A program made the position numbers and the translations under genes. The notes under the pieces are model-generated. The model did no database searches. It saw only the letters and a program-made list of their open reading frames with translations, and had not been told where the DNA came from. This document shows positions 16,150 through 24,245 of a stretch of 25,460 bases of DNA, piece after piece. Origin of the DNA: JBDZUZ01 sp040255445 (lineage in GTDB: Bacteria > Planctomycetota > Phycisphaerae > Phycisphaerales > UBA1924); contig JBDZUZ010000035.1 of the NCBI GenBank assembly GCA_040255445.1, forward strand, positions 1 through 25,460, in the 5' to 3' direction. Positions within the stretch are counted from its first letter, which is position 1. Every line of letters begins with the position of its first letter.

Positions 16150-16343
16150 CGTGGCACCGGCGGCTCGCCGGTGATCAGGGCAGCATGCGCACGCAACCCC
16201 CGAGCTTGATTCAGCGCTCGGCGATGGTCGCCTCACGACTTGGTTTCGCAGTGTTCGCGAGCCGAGCATCGTCGGGCGGCAACGCAAGCTCCAGTGCTGC
16301 ACGCGCGAGCTGCGCCACCCACCGGCGAGCCGCCGGTGCCACG
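16150..16343. repeat. 194-bp foldback element with 24-bp perfect inverted ends
   Basis: The outer 24 bases (16150-16173) are the exact reverse complement of 16320-16343. Each end is itself a hairpin (CACCGGCG, loop GCT, CGCCGGTG). The interior continues the symmetry: comparing the next 59 bases of the left half with the reverse complement of the right half without gaps, I count 37 matches (e.g. GAGCTTG/CAAGCTC and CGATG/CATCG). The whole element could therefore fold into one long imperfect hairpin. It fills the gap between the convergent pyrG (stop 16132) and the gene ending at 16350. It has no convincing coding frame. It may be a MITE- or REP-like mobile relic or a bidirectional terminator. 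Confidence 0.8.
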
Positions 16344-16349
16344 ATCGGC

Positions 16350-17000
16350 TTACCGCCCGATCTCCCGCAGCCCCGCCGCCGCGTCCCACAGGATCACCGC
16401 CGAGAACCGCTCGGGCCGGCCCAGTTCGATGATCGCGTTGTGCAGGAGCGTCTCGGCGTACAGCCGCGCATCGTGGTCCTCGCCGCGTGCACCCCGCTCG
16501 ATGAACGCCTGGATCGCCCACGGGTGATTCGTTGCATTGTCCGGCTGCAACTCACGGATGAGCCACGTCAGCGCGGCATCGACGCGGTGTGAGAGATCAC
16601 GCAGCCCGGACCGCTGCGCGAGATTCCACAACGCGTGCGTGCCAGCCAGCTCCGCCTCGGTCCAGAGCTCGATCCCCTCCCGCATGAGGTCGGGAAACAG
16701 CGGACCGCCGGCCGGACCGATCTCGGGGAGCGAGTGGTCCCCCGTCGCAAGGCACTCCCACAGCCGCACATCCCCCCGTTGTGCCGATCGCCCGCCCCGC
16801 ACCGCCTCCTCCGGCAGTCCGAGAACCCACGCCAGAAGCGGCCGATCGATCACCCTCCGATGCCCGCGTTCATCGCGGAAACCCCCGATCCACGCCGCGG
16901 CCTCGTGCTCCGGGACCTGCCGCGCCACAGGTGTCTCTCTCACCACCGGCGCCGCCAGCGAAGTGAGGTGATCGGCCCATCCCTGAAGCGTGTCGAGCAT
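16350..17000 (-). CDS. Hypothetical cytoplasmic protein
   Basis: A 216-residue soluble protein with no signal peptide, membrane helix or recognised motif. It is rich in Trp/His/Arg and looks all-helical in its second half (LWTEAELAGTHALWNLAQRSGL, RVDAALTWLIRELQPDNATNHPWAIQAFIE, RLYAETLLHNAIIEL, AVILWDAAAGLREI). The many aromatic residues and the regular helices suggest a conserved fold, but I do not recognise the family. ATG 17000 is preceded by GGGGACAC (a GGGGA Shine-Dalgarno-like run), and CATACT lies about 20 bases upstream. The frame extends 55 codons further upstream with frameshift-like composition and was not used. It is divergent from the PilZ-like gene; its 3' end lies 6 bases from the foldback element. 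Confidence 0.7.
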   Translation of the reverse strand: MLDTLQGWADHLTSLAAPVVRETPVARQVPEHEAAAWIGGFRDERGHRRVIDRPLLAWVLGLPEEAVRGGRSAQRGDVRLWECLATGDHSLPEIGPAGGPLFPDLMREGIELWTEAELAGTHALWNLAQRSGLRDLSHRVDAALTWLIRELQPDNATNHPWAIQAFIERGARGEDHDARLYAETLLHNAIIELGRPERFSAVILWDAAAGLREIGR

Positions 17001-17148
17001 GTGTCCCCGCCGTTCGCGCCGAGTATGCCGGGGACAGCGACTGCCCATCCCCGCGAACCTGTGCCGATCATCGCATCCGCCCGATTCGCCCGCACCCGCC
17101 TGTCCGATGCCATACGCGGCCGCGCACTCCGCGGCCGGAGGCGACGGT

Positions 17149-17571
17149 ATGTCCGGGGCGAACACGCGTCAGACAGCTTCACGAGCGGCTGGGGATGCGG
17201 ACCCATGGTCCGATACGCCCCCGCCCCCGCCCGCCCCGAGCGGACGCCACCTCAAAGACGCCAAGGCCTTCAACGCCGAGCTCGACGCCGCTGAGATGGA
17301 TGATCGCGAACGGCCCAGCGCCACCTGGACCGCCAGGTCCACCCACCTCAGCCGCTCCCACCTGGCGTTCCTCTCCCGCCGGATGGTCTACCGCGACCGC
17401 ATGGTCGTGATCGCCATCCACCTCATCGACGACCAGCCCGTCCCCCTCATGGGGAAGGTCATCGAGTGCGACTATCACGGCGACGGCCTGCACCGCACCA
17501 TCATCGAACTCACCCCGGTGCCCCGGTCCGAGGCCATCACGGCCTGGATCGAATCCGTCAGCCGCGGCTGA
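17149..17571 (+). CDS. Small protein resembling a degenerate PilZ domain
   Basis: A 140-residue protein. The first ~35 residues are low complexity (DTPPPPPAPSG), followed by a helix and then a beta-rich block: STHLSRSHLAFLSRRMVYRD, RMVVIAIHLIDDQPVPLMGK, VIECDYHGDGLHRTIIELTP. The order (small-residue turn, SRR-hydrophobic, strand, V-x-x-C-x-Y/H) matches the C-terminal two-thirds of planctomycete PilZ proteins. The c-di-GMP signature RxxxR and D/NxSxxG are not intact (HLSRSH stands in the second), so c-di-GMP binding is doubtful. GGAGG seven bases before the ATG fixes the start. Homology is a visual judgement. Confidence 0.6.
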   Translation: MSGANTRQTASRAAGDADPWSDTPPPPPAPSGRHLKDAKAFNAELDAAEMDDRERPSATWTARSTHLSRSHLAFLSRRMVYRDRMVVIAIHLIDDQPVPLMGKVIECDYHGDGLHRTIIELTPVPRSEAITAWIESVSRG

Positions 17572-17597
17572 CCGACCGTGTCTCCTTTACGGGGTAC

Positions 17598-17616
17598 CCC
17601 CACACTCCGTGTGGGG
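17598..17616 (+). terminator. Hairpin downstream of the PilZ-like gene
   Basis: CCCCACAC and GTGTGGGG form a perfect 8-bp stem with loop TCC, 27 bases after the stop. No T run follows. The left arm also belongs to a second palindrome, GGGGTACCCC (17591-17600), so the two structures exclude each other. It is a terminator or an RNA structure, tentatively. Confidence 0.4.
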
Positions 17617-17634
17617 CGATACAGCAGCGTCGCA

Positions 17635-17667
17635 CGACAACACAACGATCCGCGGGTTGTCGACAAC
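17635..17667. promoter_or_regulatory. Triple CGACAAC half-site upstream of panC
   Basis: CGACAAC occurs at 17635-17641 and 17661-17667, and its complement GTTGTCG at 17656-17662. The last two together make the perfect 12-bp palindrome GTTGTCGACAAC (17656-17667). The cluster lies 58 bp upstream of the panC -35, so it may be a regulator site. No regulator is known. Confidence 0.35.
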
Positions 17668-17724
17668 TCCGATCTGATGCGAATGGCGAGCCCGCCGTAC
17701 CGCTTGCGGTGTGCGTGTACCGCC

Positions 17725-17753
17725 TTGACCGCGTGCACGATGCCGCCGACCCT
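17725..17753 (+). promoter_or_regulatory. Candidate promoter of panC
   Basis: TTGACC (17725-17730), 17-base spacer, GACCCT (17748-17753). The -10 is weak, but it ends 5 bases before the GTG start, as at arsR. Confidence 0.35.
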
Positions 17754-17758
17754 TCACG

Positions 17759-18634
17759 GTGCGCGTAGTGACTGACACCGAGAACCTTGATCGTTTTCTA
17801 GACAGCTCCGGCGACGGCGGCGTCTTCGTTCCCACCATGGGCGCGCTGCACGCCGGCCACGCGCAGCTCATCGAGCGGGCCGCGGCGACCGCCCGCGAGC
17901 GGTCCATCGCCGCGGGCGCCTCAGTCTCGATCTTCGTCAACCCCACCCAGTTCAACGAGCAGTCCGACTACGCCCGCTACCCGCGCACACTCGACGCCGA
18001 CCTCGACATCTGCCGACGGGCCGGCGCGGCGATGGTCTTCGTCCCGCCCGCCGATGTGATCTACCCGCCCGGCCAGACCATCCCAACTCCGCCCTTGCCC
18101 GCCGTCGCCACCGCGCCGGGTCTCGAGGATGCGTTCCGCCCCGGGCACTTCGCCGGCGTGTGCCAGGTGGTGCACCGACTGTTCTCGCTGGTGCGGCCCG
18201 CCGCGGCGATCTTCGGTGAGAAGGACTGGCAGCAGCTCCAGACCATCGCCGCAATGACCGCCGCCGCGACCGGCCGTGGCGAGCTGCCCGCGATCGAGAT
18301 CATCCCCGCCCCGACAAGGCGCGAGCCCGATGGGCTGGCGATGAGCAGCCGCAATGTGTTCCTCTCGCCCGAGCACCGCGCTGCCGCGCCGGTGATCGCC
18401 CGGGCCCTGCGCGAGAGTGGCCCCGCCGCGCACGGCGACCCGGTCGTGGCGGAGCGCATCATGCGCGAGCAAATCACCGCGGCCGGCCTCGCCGTCGAGT
18501 ACGCCGTTGTGCGCGATGCCCAGACGCTGCTCGCACCGCGCGATGGCCGCCCGATGCGGGCCCTGGTCGCCGCGCGGGCGGGCGCCACCCGTCTGATCGA
18601 CAACGCGGTATGGCCCGAAGCGGGCATCGCCTGA
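17759..18634 (+). CDS. panC: Pantothenate synthetase (pantoate-beta-alanine ligase)
   Basis: A 291-residue cytoplasmic enzyme that joins pantoate and beta-alanine with ATP in coenzyme A synthesis. The motifs are VPTMGALHAGH (24-34, the HIGH-like ATP site), IFVNPTQFNEQSDYARYPRT (58-77), FGEKDWQQL (152-160; Trp replaces the usual Tyr) and RREPDGLAMSSRN (187-199, the KMSKS-like loop). The GTG at 17759 gives MRVVTDTENL, the typical family start, and has no Shine-Dalgarno. No panB or panD lies nearby. The 187-bp spacer before it holds a hairpin and repeated half-sites. Confidence 0.94.
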   Translation: MRVVTDTENLDRFLDSSGDGGVFVPTMGALHAGHAQLIERAAATARERSIAAGASVSIFVNPTQFNEQSDYARYPRTLDADLDICRRAGAAMVFVPPADVIYPPGQTIPTPPLPAVATAPGLEDAFRPGHFAGVCQVVHRLFSLVRPAAAIFGEKDWQQLQTIAAMTAAATGRGELPAIEIIPAPTRREPDGLAMSSRNVFLSPEHRAAAPVIARALRESGPAAHGDPVVAERIMREQITAAGLAVEYAVVRDAQTLLAPRDGRPMRALVAARAGATRLIDNAVWPEAGIA

Positions 18635-18778
18635 GCATCGGGCTGGCTCCTACGGGCCAACGCCCTGCCTCGATCCCGCCGCGGAGGGTGTGGTGGGGGT
18701 ACCCTTCGCCCTCAACCGCAGATGTCACCCGCGGCGGCCGCCCGAATGACCCCGCCGCCGATCGAAAGGAACCGACCC

Positions 18779-19909
18779 GTGCTCCGCACCCCGCTCAACC
18801 AGTTCCACAAAGACAACGGCGGCACCATGGTCGATTTCGCCGGCTGGGAGATGCCCCTGTCCTACTCGGGCATCACCGCCGAGCACAAGCAGGTCCGCAC
18901 CTCGGGCGGCTTCTTCGATGTGTCGCACATGGGCCGCGTCGAGATCTCCGGCCGCCACGCCCGCAAGCTCCTCGAGCGGCTCTGCTCCCGCAAGATCAGC
19001 GACATGCAGGACGGCCAGTGCCGGTACTCGCTCATCTGCAACGAGCAGGGCGGCGTCAAGGACGATGTGATCGTCTACCGCATGGAGGACGACGATTACC
19101 TCGTCGTCGTCAACGCCTCCAACCGCGCCAAGATCCTGACCCACATAGAGCAGGTCCGCGCTGCGGGCGACCTTTCCTGCAAGATCGTCGACAAGACCGA
19201 GAAGACCGCGATGGTCGCGCTGCAGGGACCGAAGATCATCGAGATCATCGGCAAGCACAGCCGCGAGGTGCCGACGCTCAAGAAATACCGCTTCACGATC
19301 AAGAACGTGCTGATCGCCAAGCTGATCGTCAGCCGCACCGGCTACACCGGCGAGGATGGCGTCGAGGTCATCCTCAACGACAGCGTCGTGGGCCTGGTGA
19401 TGCGTCTGCTGCTGAACGACATCGACATGAAGAGCGAGAACGCGCTCATCAAGCCCGCGGGCCTGGGCGCTCGCGACACGCTCCGCACCGAGGCCGGCAT
19501 GCCGCTCTATGGCCACGAACTTGGCGAGGACATCAACGCCCTCTCCTGCGGCGTCGATTTCGCCATCTCCCTCGACAAGGACCAGATGGAACGCGGCGAG
19601 AAGTTCGTCGGCATGGATGCGCTCAAGAAGACGCAGGCCGAGGGCGGCCCCGCGCGCAAACTCGCCGGCTTCTTCATCGAGGGCCGCCGCTCCGCCCGCC
19701 AGGGCATGGCGATCAAGCAGAACGGCAAGGATGTGGGCATCATCACCAGCGGCTGCCCGAGCCCCACGCTCGAGCGCTGCATCGCGATGGGCTTCCTCGA
19801 CCGCGACCTGATCGTGCCGGGGACCAACCTCGAGGTCGACACCGGCAAAGGAATGCTGCAGGCGACGGTCACGAACCTGCCGTTCTACAAGGCCCCTAAG
19901 CCCTCGTAA
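18779..19909 (+). CDS. gcvT: Glycine cleavage system T protein (aminomethyltransferase)
   Basis: A 376-residue folate-dependent enzyme that releases ammonia and methylene-THF from the aminomethylated H protein. The markers are RTPLNQFHKDNGGTMVDFAGWEMP near the N-terminus (no more than the first 26 residues), FDVSHMGRVEISG (46-58), YRMEDDDYLVVVNASN, LQGPKIIEII, SRTGYTGEDGVEVIL, GLGARDTLRTEAGMPLYGHEL and, near the end, SGCPSPTLERCIAMGFLDRD. GTG at 18779 was chosen: AAGGA lies 8 bases upstream and LRTPL is the normal family beginning; ATG at 18722 or 18746 would add a Pro/Ala stub. No glycine-riboswitch motif was recognised in the leader. gcvH and gcvP are not in the window. Confidence 0.94.
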   Translation: MLRTPLNQFHKDNGGTMVDFAGWEMPLSYSGITAEHKQVRTSGGFFDVSHMGRVEISGRHARKLLERLCSRKISDMQDGQCRYSLICNEQGGVKDDVIVYRMEDDDYLVVVNASNRAKILTHIEQVRAAGDLSCKIVDKTEKTAMVALQGPKIIEIIGKHSREVPTLKKYRFTIKNVLIAKLIVSRTGYTGEDGVEVILNDSVVGLVMRLLLNDIDMKSENALIKPAGLGARDTLRTEAGMPLYGHELGEDINALSCGVDFAISLDKDQMERGEKFVGMDALKKTQAEGGPARKLAGFFIEGRRSARQGMAIKQNGKDVGIITSGCPSPTLERCIAMGFLDRDLIVPGTNLEVDTGKGMLQATVTNLPFYKAPKPS

Positions 19910-19963
19910 GTGTCGCACCCGTCCTGCCCTGATCGGCCCGTCGCATCGCAGGGACCAGCGCAA

Positions 19964-19983
19964 AACCGGCTGAAAAGCCGGTT
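19964..19983 (+). terminator. Intrinsic terminator of gcvT
   Basis: AACCGGCT, GAAA tetraloop, AGCCGGTT: a perfect 8-bp stem followed by CTTTC, with As on the 5' side. It lies 54 bases after the gcvT stop and 24 bases before the next gene. Confidence 0.7.
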
Positions 19984-19993
19984 CTTTCGCACC

Positions 19994-19999
19994 TACACT
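19994..19999 (+). promoter_or_regulatory. Candidate -10 of the aminotransferase gene
   Basis: TACACT ends 8 bases before the ATG at 20008. A poor -35 (CTGAAA, 18-base spacing) would lie in the gcvT terminator loop. No Shine-Dalgarno is present, so a nearly leaderless mRNA is likely. Confidence 0.35.
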
Positions 20000-20007
20000 G
20001 CCCTGCG

Positions 20008-21300
20008 ATGAGCGACCGCCGCATCTATCTCGACAACGCCGCGACCTCGTTCCCAAAGCCGCCGGCTGTCTACGAAGCGATGCTCCGCTATGGCACGCAG
20101 GTGGGGGCCTCGCCCGGCCGCGGCCATTACGCCGAGGCCCGCGAGGGTGCTGCGATCCTGCGCCGCTGCCGCGAACGCATCAACGAATTCATCGGCGGCG
20201 AGAACCCCGACCAGATCGTCTTCACGCTCAACACCAGCGATGCGCTGAATCTCGCAATCAAGGGAGCCGTCCGCGCCCGGCGGCTCGCAGCGCCGGGCCA
20301 GCCGATCCATCTGATCACCACCGCGATGGACCACAACTCGGTCCTGCGTCCCTTCAACGCGCTCACCTCCGAGCCCGGCGTTGAATCGACCTTCGTCGAT
20401 TGCGACCCCGCAACCGGCCGCATCGACCCCGCCGCGATCGAAGCCGCGATCCGCGCGACCACCGTGCTCGTCGCCGTGGTGCACTCGAGCAATGTCGGCG
20501 GTGTGATCCAGCCCATCGAGGCGATCGGGGAGATCTGCCGCCGCCGCGGCGTGCTCTATCTCATCGACGGCGCGCAGTCGCTCGGCCATGTGCCTTTCAA
20601 CGCGCAGCAGGCGAAGGCCGACCTCGTCGCCATGCCGGGGCACAAAGGGCTGCTGGGCCCGCAGGGCACCGGCGCCCTCTACATCCGTCCCGGCGTCGAG
20701 GACCGCATCGCGACGACCCGTGAGGGAGGCACCGGTCAGCAGTCCGAACTCGACATCCAGCCCCTCGACATGCCATCGCGCTATGAGGCGGGATCGCACA
20801 ACACCATCGGCCTCGCCGGCCTTTCGGAGGGCGTGAAGTTCCTGCTCTCCCGCGGCCACGCCGCGCTCCGCGCCCACGAACTCGAGCTCATCGGCCTCAC
20901 GCTTGAATTGCTCGGAAGCGCCGGCTGCCGCACACACCTCGACGGCGCCGCGCGTGCATCAACATCGTGCGCTGCGGCCCCGCTCTCGGGCCTGCGCCTG
21001 CTCGGCCCCGCCAACCCCGAAGACCGGACCGGCGTCTTCTCCTTCACGCACGACACCCTCCGCCCCGCTGAGATCGCCGCCGCGCTCGAACAGCACTTCG
21101 GGGTCCTCGCCCGCGCCGGCATCCACTGTGCTCCCCGCGCCCACCAGACCTTCGGCACGCTCCGTGGCGAGCAGGCCGGCGGCGCCATCCGCCTGAGCTA
21201 CGGCCCATTCACAACCACAGAGGGTGTCCGCACCGCCATCAACGCCCTCGCAGAGATCTGCGCTGAGTCCGCGGCGTTCCACGCTCCGCACACCGGCTGA
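20008..21300 (+). CDS. Class-V aminotransferase, cysteine desulfurase-like (TIGR01977-type)
   Basis: A 430-residue PLP enzyme that begins IYLDNAATSFPKP and has GASPGRGHYAEA near 33-44. PLP-site features are the stacking H109 (MDHN), D187 and Q190 in LIDGAQSLGH, and the Schiff-base K213 in PGHKGLLGPQGTGALYI. The candidate catalytic Cys is C374 in RAGIHCAPRAH, followed by GAIRLSYGPFTTTEGV. These features match the SufS/Csd branch, in particular the 'aminotransferase class V' subfamily found beside selenium or sulfur genes. It probably takes sulfur from cysteine, though the partner is unknown because no suf or isc genes are nearby. It has its own start signals after the gcvT terminator. Confidence 0.88.
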   Translation: MSDRRIYLDNAATSFPKPPAVYEAMLRYGTQVGASPGRGHYAEAREGAAILRRCRERINEFIGGENPDQIVFTLNTSDALNLAIKGAVRARRLAAPGQPIHLITTAMDHNSVLRPFNALTSEPGVESTFVDCDPATGRIDPAAIEAAIRATTVLVAVVHSSNVGGVIQPIEAIGEICRRRGVLYLIDGAQSLGHVPFNAQQAKADLVAMPGHKGLLGPQGTGALYIRPGVEDRIATTREGGTGQQSELDIQPLDMPSRYEAGSHNTIGLAGLSEGVKFLLSRGHAALRAHELELIGLTLELLGSAGCRTHLDGAARASTSCAAAPLSGLRLLGPANPEDRTGVFSFTHDTLRPAEIAAALEQHFGVLARAGIHCAPRAHQTFGTLRGEQAGGAIRLSYGPFTTTEGVRTAINALAEICAESAAFHAPHTG

Positions 21301-21323
21301 GGCACGCGCCGCCGAGATCCCAC

Positions 21324-21355
21324 TTTGTGCCTTTGTGCCTACGTGCCTCTGTGCC
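21324..21355 (+). repeat. Tandem 8-bp repeat, TTTGTGCC type (4 units)
   Basis: Units TTTGTGCC, TTTGTGCC, TACGTGCC, TCTGTGCC lie 24 bases after the aminotransferase stop (consensus T-N-Y-GTGCC). The same motif is found at 9293-9316. The rest of the 219-bp spacer holds T-rich stretches (GGGGTTTTCC, CGTTTTTCGGG) that may help termination. Confidence 0.75.
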
Positions 21356-21519
21356 TTCTCCCGGGGTTTTCCTCCAATTTCCCGCGTTTTTCGGGATTCG
21401 CCGGCCACCCCCCGCGTGTTTGGGTTAGTTTCGCATCGCGGGCTGATTCCGGCCCGCTTCGTGCGGCGTGGGCTCATCTCTGAGGCCGCGCACCAACGCA
21501 ACCTCTCGGAGGTACACAC

Positions 21520-22554
21520 ATGATGTGTCGTCGTTCAACGCCGCGGGCCCGGGCGTTCACACTCATCGAGTTGCTCGTCGTCATCGCGATCATCGCGCTT
21601 TTGATCGGCATCCTTCTGCCCGCGCTCGGTCAGGCCAGAAAGACCGCGAAGGTCGCGACCTGCCAGGCCAACATGCAGCAGCACGGCGTCGCCACCCACA
21701 GCTATTCCGCCGATTTCCAGGACAAGATCTTCTCCTTTTCCTGGCGCGCCGACATGAACCTCCGCAGCTTCACGCAGTACACCGACCTCGCCAACGCCGG
21801 CGACGATCTCGCCGCCGCAGCATCGCAGGCGATCGACATCATCCGCCGCCGGGGAGCACGCACGCAGCAGCAGCTGCCGCGCATCAACCTCTGGATCCCG
21901 CACGTCCTCTACACGCACCTTGTGCTGCAGGACTATCTCGCGCAGCGCCTCCCCGAGAAGATGGTCGTCTGCCCCGAGGATCGGTTCCGCTTGAACTGGC
22001 AGGACTGGCGCGCGTACGAGGCCCGCGCATTCGCCCCGTTCCAGCCGACCCCCGGCGGTTCCGGCAACCGCTGGCCCTACTCCTCCAGCTATCAGGCCGT
22101 GCCCGCTTCCTACTCGCCCGACACCATCAACCAGGGCGGCACCGTGATCCAGGCAAGCACGCACTCGACCTACCAATTGGTCGGCGATCGGAGCGGGCAC
22201 CTGGGCCGCCGGCGCATCGCCGATGTCACCTTCCCCTCGCAGAAGGTGCAGATGCACGACACGTCGCAGCGTCACTTCGGCAAGCTGGACATGCACTTCG
22301 CGATCCCCGAAGCACGCCAGCCGCTGCTCTTCTTCGATCAGTCCGTGCGCATCCGCGTCACGCGTGATGCCAACCCCGGCTTCCGCCCCAGCGCGCCCGG
22401 CAGCGCGTTCCCCACGACCTACACGTATTCGCCGCGTACCTACGAGACCCAGTACCGCCCCGGCCGCATGACCGGCTACTACCGCTGGACGCGCTTCGGC
22501 CTCCGCGGCGTCGATTTCGACGGCGGCGAAGTGAAGACCACCAACCGCTCCTGA
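21520..22554 (+). CDS. Pseudopilin-type protein, tandem copy 1
   Basis: A 344-residue protein with a type IV pilin-like N-terminus: a basic leader of 12 residues, then A|FTLIELLVVIAIIALLIG. Prepilin peptidase should cut before F13, and Glu is at mature position 5. The soluble domain has two cysteines shared by all copies (ATCQAN and VVCPED), the conserved block HSYSADFQDKIFSFSWRA, DVTFPSQKVQMHD, LLFFDQSVRIRVTRDAN and C-terminal GLRGVDFDGGEVKT. It is related in layout to the large planctomycete pseudopilin families (H-x9-DG/DUF1559-like), but the His of H-x9-DG is replaced. GGAGG lies 7 bases before the ATG ATG start. The role (secretion pseudopilin or envelope protein) is unknown. Confidence 0.85.
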   Translation: MMCRRSTPRARAFTLIELLVVIAIIALLIGILLPALGQARKTAKVATCQANMQQHGVATHSYSADFQDKIFSFSWRADMNLRSFTQYTDLANAGDDLAAAASQAIDIIRRRGARTQQQLPRINLWIPHVLYTHLVLQDYLAQRLPEKMVVCPEDRFRLNWQDWRAYEARAFAPFQPTPGGSGNRWPYSSSYQAVPASYSPDTINQGGTVIQASTHSTYQLVGDRSGHLGRRRIADVTFPSQKVQMHDTSQRHFGKLDMHFAIPEARQPLLFFDQSVRIRVTRDANPGFRPSAPGSAFPTTYTYSPRTYETQYRPGRMTGYYRWTRFGLRGVDFDGGEVKTTNRS

Positions 22555-22742
22555 TGCATCTCGCCGCGGGGTCATGACTCCGGGGAGGGAGGGTTCCGTC
22601 GGGGCTCAACCCGGCGCCGCGCGGAAGGGAGATCCGCGGCGGGACTTCGCGGCGGGGTGCACGGACGGTCTCCGGGCCCGGCCGACGGGCTCGACTCGCG
22701 GCGTGTACCGGATGAAACGGTCCTCATTCGAGAATCGAGGAG

Positions 22743-22771
22743 CGGGCGGCCCTCTGGGCCGCCCGTTTTTT
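22743..22771 (+). terminator. Intrinsic terminator after pseudopilin copy 1
   Basis: CGGGCGGCCC, loop TCT, GGGCCGCCCG: a perfect 10-bp stem followed by TTTTTT. It is the strongest terminator in the window and lies 188 bases after the stop of copy 1. Confidence 0.93.
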
Positions 22772-22794
22772 CTGGCCGCCACCCCGGCCACCTG

Positions 22795-22822
22795 TTGCAC
22801 CAGCCGAGCCACGCGGTATTCT
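22795..22822 (+). promoter_or_regulatory. Promoter of pseudopilin copy 2
   Basis: -35 TTGCAC (22795-22800), 16-base spacer, -10 TATTCT (22817-22822). Its position just after the copy 1 terminator and 93 bases before the copy 2 ATG supports separate transcription of copy 2. Confidence 0.55.
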
Positions 22823-22915
22823 GGATACAGGGCCGTTCTGGCTCACTCGTACACGTCGAGTTCTTCGGCGTTGTCACACTGCTCGAAAGCCGTCGTCGCT
22901 CTTCGGGAGAACATC

Positions 22916-23974
<1,059 letters not shown>

Positions 23975-24012
23975 CCGAGGCACTCGAAGGAGAGCCAACG
24001 CCAGAGGATGCG

Positions 24013-24039
24013 CGCGGGCGGCCGGGGTGGCCGCCCGCG
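24013..24039 (+). terminator. Terminator after pseudopilin copy 2
   Basis: CGCGGGCGGCC, loop GGGGT, GGCCGCCCGCG: a perfect 11-bp stem followed by TTGCTTTC. It lies 38 bases after the stop. The GGGCGGCC core matches the terminators of the other copies. Confidence 0.85.
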
Positions 24040-24150
24040 TTGCTTTCGGAGCGCCCCCGGTGCCGGGTAGTCCCGAACATCCCCCGCCCGACCCGAATAA
24101 AGCGGAATCAAAACGCGAAAGTTTTTGCTCCCGGCGGGCCGATCCTCCGG

Positions 24151-24156
24151 TATCCT
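24151..24156 (+). promoter_or_regulatory. Candidate -10 of pseudopilin copy 3
   Basis: TATCCT starts 95 bases before the ATG, close to the 99-base distance of the TATTCT of copy 2. The sequence context (GGTATCCTG vs GGTATTCTG) is also alike. The best -35 (TTGCTC, 24125) is 20 bases away, which is too far, so this is tentative. Confidence 0.4.
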
Positions 24157-24245
24157 GACGCCGCGGCCCACTGTGTCCGTGGCGCCGGCGGCGGTCCGTT
24201 CTGGGCCGCCGTGAGCCCCGAGCCGAAACCTCGTGGAGATCAGTC

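Larger units (their letters stand above)
22555..22915 (+). other. Spacer between pseudopilin copies 1 and 2
   Basis: This 361-bp stretch has no convincing gene. It holds a ~188-nt 3' region of copy 1 ending in a strong terminator (22743-22771), then the promoter of copy 2 (22795-22822) and its ~90-nt leader. The long stretch ahead of the terminator could hide a small RNA, but I see no motif proving one. Confidence 0.6.

Noticed and set aside
18635..18778. Glycine riboswitch before gcvT
   Set aside because: I looked for the conserved glycine-aptamer cores and found none. The 144-bp spacer is G/C-rich without a convincing fold.
22555..22742. Small RNA in the long 3' region before the copy 1 terminator
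   Set aside because: The strong terminator would suit one, but no promoter or recognised RNA motif was found in this stretch.
22574..22915. 114-codon upstream extension of pseudopilin copy 2
   Set aside because: It crosses a strong terminator and a promoter. The pilin leader begins at ATG 22916 with its own GGGAGA.
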